Below, piece by piece: positions 60,343 through 64,000 of a DNA stretch of 64,000 nucleotides. Location: assembly GCA_016197405.1 (NCBI GenBank), contig JACPVR010000013.1, positions 1 to 64,000 of the forward strand, in the 5' to 3' direction. How positions within the stretch are numbered: position 1 is the first letter of the stretch; each line of letters opens with the position of its first letter. This stretch comes from Mycobacterium sp. GTDB taxonomy: Bacteria > Actinomycetota > Actinomycetes > Mycobacteriales > Mycobacteriaceae. The position numbers were made by a program, and so were the translations under genes. The notes below the pieces were generated by a model. That model was not told the DNA's origin and did not search any database. It saw only the letters and a program-made list of their open reading frames with translations.

Positions 60343-61215
60343 ATGGGTGAGGAGATCGCGGACGTGAGTTCCCTGCCGCTGGCAGAACCGGGCCACACGC
60401 CGCTGCGGGTCATGACGATCGCCGGGTCGGACTCCGGCGGCGGTGCCGGAATCCAGGCCGACCTGCGGACCTTCGCCATGCTGGGGTTGCACGGCTGCGT
60501 CGCGGTGGCCGCGGTCACCGTGCAGAACTCGGTGGGCGTCAAGGCATTCCACGAGATACCCCTCGATGTGATCGCCGGCCAGATCTCGGCGGTGGCCTCC
60601 GATATCGGCATCCAGGCCGCCAAGACCGGGATGCTGGCATCGTCGGCGATCATCGAGACAGTGGCACAGACCTGGCGTGCGGAAGGCCTGGCCGGAACCG
60701 TCCCACTGGTCGTCGACCCGGTGTGCGCGTCGATGCACGGCGATCCCCTGCTGCACCCCTCGGCACTCGACGCGGTCCGTGGCGTGCTGTTCCCGCTGGC
60801 CACCTTGGTGACACCGAATCTCGACGAGGTCCGGCTGCTGGTCGACATCGACGTCGTCGATGCCGAATCCCAGCGGGAGGCGGCCAGAGCCCTGCACGAC
60901 CTCGGTCCGCAGTGGGCCCTGGTCAAGGGTGGCCATCTGCGCGGGTCGGCGCACAGCCCGGATCTGCTGTTTGACGGCACCGACTTCTACAGCTTCGACG
61001 CCGAGCGAGTCGCCACCGGCCACGACCACGGCGCCGGCGACACCCTGGCCGCGGCCACCACATGCGCTCTGGCACATGGTTATTCGGTTCCCGACGCGGT
61101 GGCCTTCGGCAAGGCCTGGGTCACCGAATGCATCCGGGCCGCCTACCCGCTCGGGGCCGGCCACGGCCCGGTGTCGGCGCTGTTCCGGCTACGCGGACTA
61201 CCCGATGGATCTTGA
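60343..61215 (+). CDS. thiD: Hydroxymethylpyrimidine/phosphomethylpyrimidine kinase
   Basis: Phosphorylates HMP and HMP-phosphate in thiamine synthesis. The 290 residues have the ribokinase-fold motifs MTIAGSDSGGGAGIQADL near residue 24, KTGMLASSAIIE, LVTPNLDEVRLL and GHDHGAGDTLAAATTCAL with the catalytic Asp near residue 230. It is directly under the TPP riboswitch. It overlaps the alpha/beta hydrolase gene by 11 bases, the same order as Rv0422c-Rv0421c (from memory). Confidence 0.96.
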   Translation: MGEEIADVSSLPLAEPGHTPLRVMTIAGSDSGGGAGIQADLRTFAMLGLHGCVAVAAVTVQNSVGVKAFHEIPLDVIAGQISAVASDIGIQAAKTGMLASSAIIETVAQTWRAEGLAGTVPLVVDPVCASMHGDPLLHPSALDAVRGVLFPLATLVTPNLDEVRLLVDIDVVDAESQREAARALHDLGPQWALVKGGHLRGSAHSPDLLFDGTDFYSFDAERVATGHDHGAGDTLAAATTCALAHGYSVPDAVAFGKAWVTECIRAAYPLGAGHGPVSALFRLRGLPDGS

Positions 61216-61831
61216 CCACATCGCCGGTGTCGCGCACCGGCCCGCGGACGCGCCCACCGGTGTCGTCATGCTCACGCACGGCGCGGGCGGCAGCCGGGAA
61301 TCCCCGCTGCTGATCCGCATCTGCGACGAGTGGGCCCGGCGCGGCTGGCTGGCCGTGCGCTACAACCTGCCCTACCGCAGGCGCAGGCCCAAGGGACCGC
61401 CGTCGGGATCGGCCGCCACCGACCGGGCCGGCATCGTCGAGGCCCTGCAGCTGGCCCGCATGCTGTCCCCGGGGCCGCTCATCGCCGGCGGGCATTCCTA
61501 CGGCGGCCGGATGACCTCGATGGTCGCCGCCGAACACGCCGCGCCGCTCGACGTGCTGACGTTGTTCTCCTATCCGCTGCATCCGCCGGGTAAGCCCGAA
61601 CGCGCCCGCACCGAGCATCTCCCGGATATCACCGCCCCGACGGTGTTCACCCACGGCACGGCAGACCCGTTCGGCTCGATCGACGAACTCCGCGCAGCGG
61701 CGGCAGATCTCGGCGGTCCCACCGAGATCGTCGAGATCACCGGCGCCCGGCACGACCTGGGTTCCAAGACTCTCGACGTGCCCGCCCTCGCGGTCGATGC
61801 GGCGCTACGCGCGGTCGCCCGGCTCGGTTAG
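61205..61831 (+). CDS. Alpha/beta hydrolase (dienelactone hydrolase-like, Rv0421c type)
   Basis: A 208-residue hydrolase with LTHGAGGSRESP (oxyanion hole), nucleophile Ser in GGHSYGGRM, Asp in HGTADPFGS and His in GARHDLGS. ATG 61205 lies inside the end of thiD, so translation is coupled. Substrate unknown; the steady link to thiD suggests co-regulation, perhaps not a shared pathway. Convergent overlap of 27 bases with the TetR gene. Confidence 0.9.
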   Translation: MDLDHIAGVAHRPADAPTGVVMLTHGAGGSRESPLLIRICDEWARRGWLAVRYNLPYRRRRPKGPPSGSAATDRAGIVEALQLARMLSPGPLIAGGHSYGGRMTSMVAAEHAAPLDVLTLFSYPLHPPGKPERARTEHLPDITAPTVFTHGTADPFGSIDELRAAAADLGGPTEIVEITGARHDLGSKTLDVPALAVDAALRAVARLG

Positions 61832-62497
61832 GCCGGCGTCGATACCGGCCAGGATGAGGTCGATCCCGGCGAGGAACTGCTCGCGGTCGTCATGGCCGGG
61901 CAGGTGCGCGGCAGCCCGGTGCACATGCGGGTATTCCGCGGGGTCACTGCGCATCCACTGCGCGGCAACGGCTTGCAGGAACTCCGTACGGTCAGTGTCG
62001 CGGGGCAGCAGCCGGGCGTTCGCCGCGTTCTGGCCGGCCACCCCGATGATGTAGTTCACCAACGCTGAACCCGAATTGAACTGCGCCGCTTCAGGAACGC
62101 CCAATGCGTCGAGCTGGCCACCGATCCCCTCGAAGATGTGCAGCATCGCGGTCTGCCAAGGCTGCCTGGACAGCTCGGTTCCCACCCAGGGGTGGGCCTC
62201 GATGGCGTCGAACACCCCGCCCGCGATGGTGCGGATGGCCTCGCGCGCGGGCACCCCGGCGGGAACGTCGGTGACGGCGCGGGCGATCACCTGCTCGGTG
62301 GCCGCCGCGAGCAGTTCGGTCTTGTTGGCGATATGCCAGTAGATGGCCCCGCTTCCGGTCGCCAGATGCGCGGCCAGCGCCCGGAAGGTCAGCGCGTTCT
62401 CACCCTCGGTGTCCAGGATCGCGATCGCCGCCTGCACGATGCGCTCCTTGGAGAGCGCGTCGGCCCGCCGTTCGTTCCGCTGCTCCTTGGTCGCCAC
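61805..62497 (-). CDS. TetR-family regulator of the tetX-like gene
   Basis: A 230-residue TetR protein with its HTH near residues 35-65 (FRALAAHLATGSGAIYWHIANKTELL). The ligand domain has the WVGTELSRQPW helix and resembles TetR_C members. GTG 62497 (VATKEQRNERR) is the likely start; the frame upstream runs across the operators. It diverges from the TetX-like monooxygenase, with two matching inverted repeats between them, as in the MabTetRx/MabTetX pair of M. abscessus. Confidence 0.92.
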   Translation of the reverse strand: MATKEQRNERRADALSKERIVQAAIAILDTEGENALTFRALAAHLATGSGAIYWHIANKTELLAAATEQVIARAVTDVPAGVPAREAIRTIAGGVFDAIEAHPWVGTELSRQPWQTAMLHIFEGIGGQLDALGVPEAAQFNSGSALVNYIIGVAGQNAANARLLPRDTDRTEFLQAVAAQWMRSDPAEYPHVHRAAAHLPGHDDREQFLAGIDLILAGIDAGLTEPGDRA

Positions 62498-62516
62498 CAG
62501 CCCATCTTGACATAGC

Positions 62517-62531
62517 TGGAACACTGTTCCA
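62517..62531. promoter_or_regulatory. TetR operator 1 of the tetX-like pair
   Basis: TGGAAC-ACT-GTTCCA, perfect 6-bp arms, in the gap between the TetR and monooxygenase genes. Confidence 0.75.
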
Positions 62532-62541
62532 AGATCTCTAA

Positions 62542-62556
62542 TGGAACAACGTTCCA
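62542..62556. promoter_or_regulatory. TetR operator 2 of the tetX-like pair
   Basis: TGGAAC-AAC-GTTCCA, same arms as operator 1, centre 25 bp away. It lies just after a possible TCTAAT -10 box (62537-62542) and before the ribosome site of the monooxygenase. Confidence 0.75.
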
Positions 62557-62574
62557 GTGAAGATCGGAGGGAAC

Positions 62575-63702
62575 ATGACACCATCGGTGACCATCGTCGG
62601 CGCAGGTCTGGGCGGTCTGACACTGGCCCGCGTGCTGCATGTCCACGGCATCCCGGCGACGGTCTACGACGCGGATCCGTCGGCGGCGGCCCGCACCCAG
62701 GGCGGTCAACTCGACATCCACGAACAGGACGGCCAGGCCGCACTCGCCGCGGCCGGGCTCACCGAGCAGTTCCGGGCGATCATCCATCAGGGTGGCGAGG
62801 CCACCCGATTGCTCGACCCACACGGCACGGTGCTGCTCGACGAACCGGATGACGGCACCGGCGCGCGGCCCGAGGTGTTACGCGGCGATCTACGCGCGAT
62901 CCTGCTCGACTCCCTGCCCGCGGGCACGGTCCGGTGGAACCACAAGGTCACCGGCGCCCGCCCGCTCGGCGCCGGCAGGCATGAGCTGTATTTCGCCGAC
63001 GGCTCCAGCGTGCACACCGACCTGCTCATCGGGGCCGACGGCGCCTGGTCGAAGGTCCGCGCGCTGCTGTCGGACGCCCAGCCCGAGTACATCGGTGCGG
63101 TATCGATCGAGACCTATCTGCGCGATGTCGACAACCGGCACCCGGCGGCGGCCGCGGCGGTCGGCGGCGGCGCGTTGTACGCGCTGGTCCCCGGCCAGGG
63201 CATCGTCGCGCACCGCGAGGCCGGCGACATCGTGCACACCTATGTGATGCTGCGCCGATCCGCCGAGTGGGTCACCGGTATCGACTTCACCGACCCGGCC
63301 ACCGCCATCGACCGGGTGGCACGCGAATTCGACGGGTGGGCACCAGAACTCACGGCACTGCTGACCGACGGTGAGACCCCGCCGACCCCGCGCATGCTCT
63401 ACACCCTTCCGACCGGTCACCGCTGGGACCGCGTCCCCGGGGTCACCCTGCTCGGCGATGCCGCCCATCTCATGCCGCCATCGGGCGACGGCGCCAATCT
63501 GGCGATGTTCGACGGGGCCGAACTGGCCCGCGCCCTCATCGCGCATCCCGGCGATGTCGAGGCAGCCCTGACCGCCTATGAGCGCGACCTGTTCCCGCGC
63601 AGCACCGCGGTCGCCGTCGAGGCGCACGAGACCCTGGAGCTCTGCTTGGGTGAGCGCGCCCCGGCGGGCCTGCTCGATCTGTTCACCGGTGTGGGTAGCT
63701 AG
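62575..63702 (+). CDS. TetX-like FAD-dependent monooxygenase
   Basis: A 375-residue class A flavoprotein hydroxylase. It has the Rossmann VTIVGAGLGGLTLA at the start, GGQLDIHEQDGQAAL, RGDLRAILLDSL, and the FAD/ribityl motif GDAAHLMPPSGDGANLAMFD. These blocks closely track TetX (GGTLDLHKGSGQEAM, RNDLRAILLNSL, GDAAHLMPPFAGQGVN). TetX inactivates tetracyclines by 11a-hydroxylation, and M. abscessus MabTetX is a chromosomal homologue. ATG 62575 has CGGAGGGA upstream; GTG 62557 overlaps operator 2 and is rejected. True substrate unknown. Confidence 0.88.
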   Translation: MTPSVTIVGAGLGGLTLARVLHVHGIPATVYDADPSAAARTQGGQLDIHEQDGQAALAAAGLTEQFRAIIHQGGEATRLLDPHGTVLLDEPDDGTGARPEVLRGDLRAILLDSLPAGTVRWNHKVTGARPLGAGRHELYFADGSSVHTDLLIGADGAWSKVRALLSDAQPEYIGAVSIETYLRDVDNRHPAAAAAVGGGALYALVPGQGIVAHREAGDIVHTYVMLRRSAEWVTGIDFTDPATAIDRVAREFDGWAPELTALLTDGETPPTPRMLYTLPTGHRWDRVPGVTLLGDAAHLMPPSGDGANLAMFDGAELARALIAHPGDVEAALTAYERDLFPRSTAVAVEAHETLELCLGERAPAGLLDLFTGVGS

Positions 63703-63740
63703 GAGCCATTGGTCCCCGCACTCGGTGCCATGCGGCCTAA

Positions 63741-63756
63741 CTTACTTGAGAGTAAG
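63741..63756. promoter_or_regulatory. Inverted repeat upstream of the BVMO gene
   Basis: CTTACT-N4-AGTAAG, perfect 6-bp arms, just before the -10 box of the next gene. Probably a repressor site; the regulator is not in the window. Confidence 0.55.
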
Positions 63757-63762
63757 ATAAGG

Positions 63763-63768
63763 TACGGT
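63763..63768 (+). promoter_or_regulatory. Leaderless -10 box of the BVMO gene
   Basis: TACGGT stands six bases before ATG 63775, with no ribosome-binding site in between. Confidence 0.5.
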
Positions 63769-63774
63769 GCTCTT

Positions 63775-64000
63775 ATGACTGCGGAGCAATTCGACGTCGT
63801 GATCGTCGGGGCCGGCTTCGGCGGTATCGGAGCGGCCATCCAGCTCAAACGGCTGGGTATGGACGATTTCGTCATCCTCGATCGCGAAGACGACCTGGGC
63901 GGCACCTGGCACGTCAACCACTACCCCGGTCTGGCCGTCGACGTCCCCACCACCACGTATTCGTATTTTTTCGAGCCGAACCCGAACTGGTCGCGACTGT
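63775..64000 (+). CDS. Flavin-containing (Baeyer-Villiger type) monooxygenase, 3' end outside the window
   Basis: The first 75 residues: VVIVGAGFGGIGAAIQLKRL is the FAD Rossmann motif, followed by LDREDDLGGTWHVNHYPG and DVPTTTYSYFFEPNPNW. The GGTW..N.YPG block is characteristic of Baeyer-Villiger and related flavin monooxygenases, many of which exist in mycobacteria. The rest lies beyond the window, so substrate class cannot be assessed. Confidence 0.88.
   Translation, partial: MTAEQFDVVIVGAGFGGIGAAIQLKRLGMDDFVILDREDDLGGTWHVNHYPGLAVDVPTTTYSYFFEPNPNWSRL

Overview
This is a high-GC actinobacterial chromosome segment, almost certainly from a non-tuberculous, probably rapidly growing Mycobacterium (Mycolicibacterium). 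The diagnosis rests on a GroEL2 (Hsp65) with the mycobacterial GGMGGMDF tail, and on the order groEL2 / SDR / moeA2 / psd / pssA / CDC48-like ATPase / LON-domain protein / YbdK-type ligase / sodC / virR / DUF3263 / def / GNAT / xthA / thiD / alpha-beta hydrolase. From memory, this is the M. tuberculosis Rv0440 to Rv0421c neighbourhood, shown here in reverse orientation and broken up by several inserted blocks. Many genes start directly at an ATG or GTG that lies 6-8 nt after a TANNNT box, as expected for mycobacterial leaderless transcripts.

Layout. 0-2 kb: the 3' part of an S9A prolyl oligopeptidase. 2-8.1 kb: an accessory region with three related, partly broken cassettes. Each cassette is built from a small DUF2563-like helical protein, a ~500-residue protein with a conserved front and a glycine-rich membrane-active-looking tip, and a multi-TM partner. 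A 115-bp repeat and an orphan tip with its partner record a past recombination. 8.2-17.2 kb: membrane protein, PPK2 polyphosphate kinase, aldehyde dehydrogenase, PAP2, DinB-like and VOC proteins, an amidohydrolase, an SDR and an MHS-type transporter. 17.2-19.7 kb: a shortened DUF559-like nuclease-fold gene bracketed by 31-bp inverted repeats, then groEL2 with two CIRCE operators. 19.7-27.3 kb: TetR and its SDR target, cupin, SF2 helicase, two HAD hydrolases, a second SDR and moeA. 27.4-31.3 kb: an unlisted 36-residue Cys-rich peptide gene, psd, pssA and a CDC48-like double AAA ATPase. 31.3-46.8 kb: SRPBCC protein, DUF1707 protein, a complete mrp Na+/H+ antiporter operon (A/B fused) and a DeoR-controlled carbohydrate/polyol ABC import and catabolism operon. 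46.8-52.6 kb: the conserved ligase/sodC/virR/def/xthA block. 52.6-60.1 kb: an FAD/Fe-S 2-hydroxyacid dehydrogenase with a divergent GntR regulator, a small DUF7715-like protein, a DUF222-HNH protein and a DHA2 exporter. 60.1-64 kb: a TPP riboswitch on thiD, an alpha/beta hydrolase, a TetR/TetX-like monooxygenase pair with duplicated operators, and the start of a Baeyer-Villiger-type monooxygenase.

The most unusual part is the 2-8.1 kb cassette array. It looks like a polymorphic effector/immunity-type system with C-terminal tip exchange, though no toxic activity can be shown from sequence alone. Other points of interest are the Cys-rich micropeptide, the inverted-repeat-flanked nuclease-like gene, a pair of divergent leaderless promoters whose -10 boxes share two bases, the doubled operators of three regulator/target pairs, and the TetX/TetR pair.
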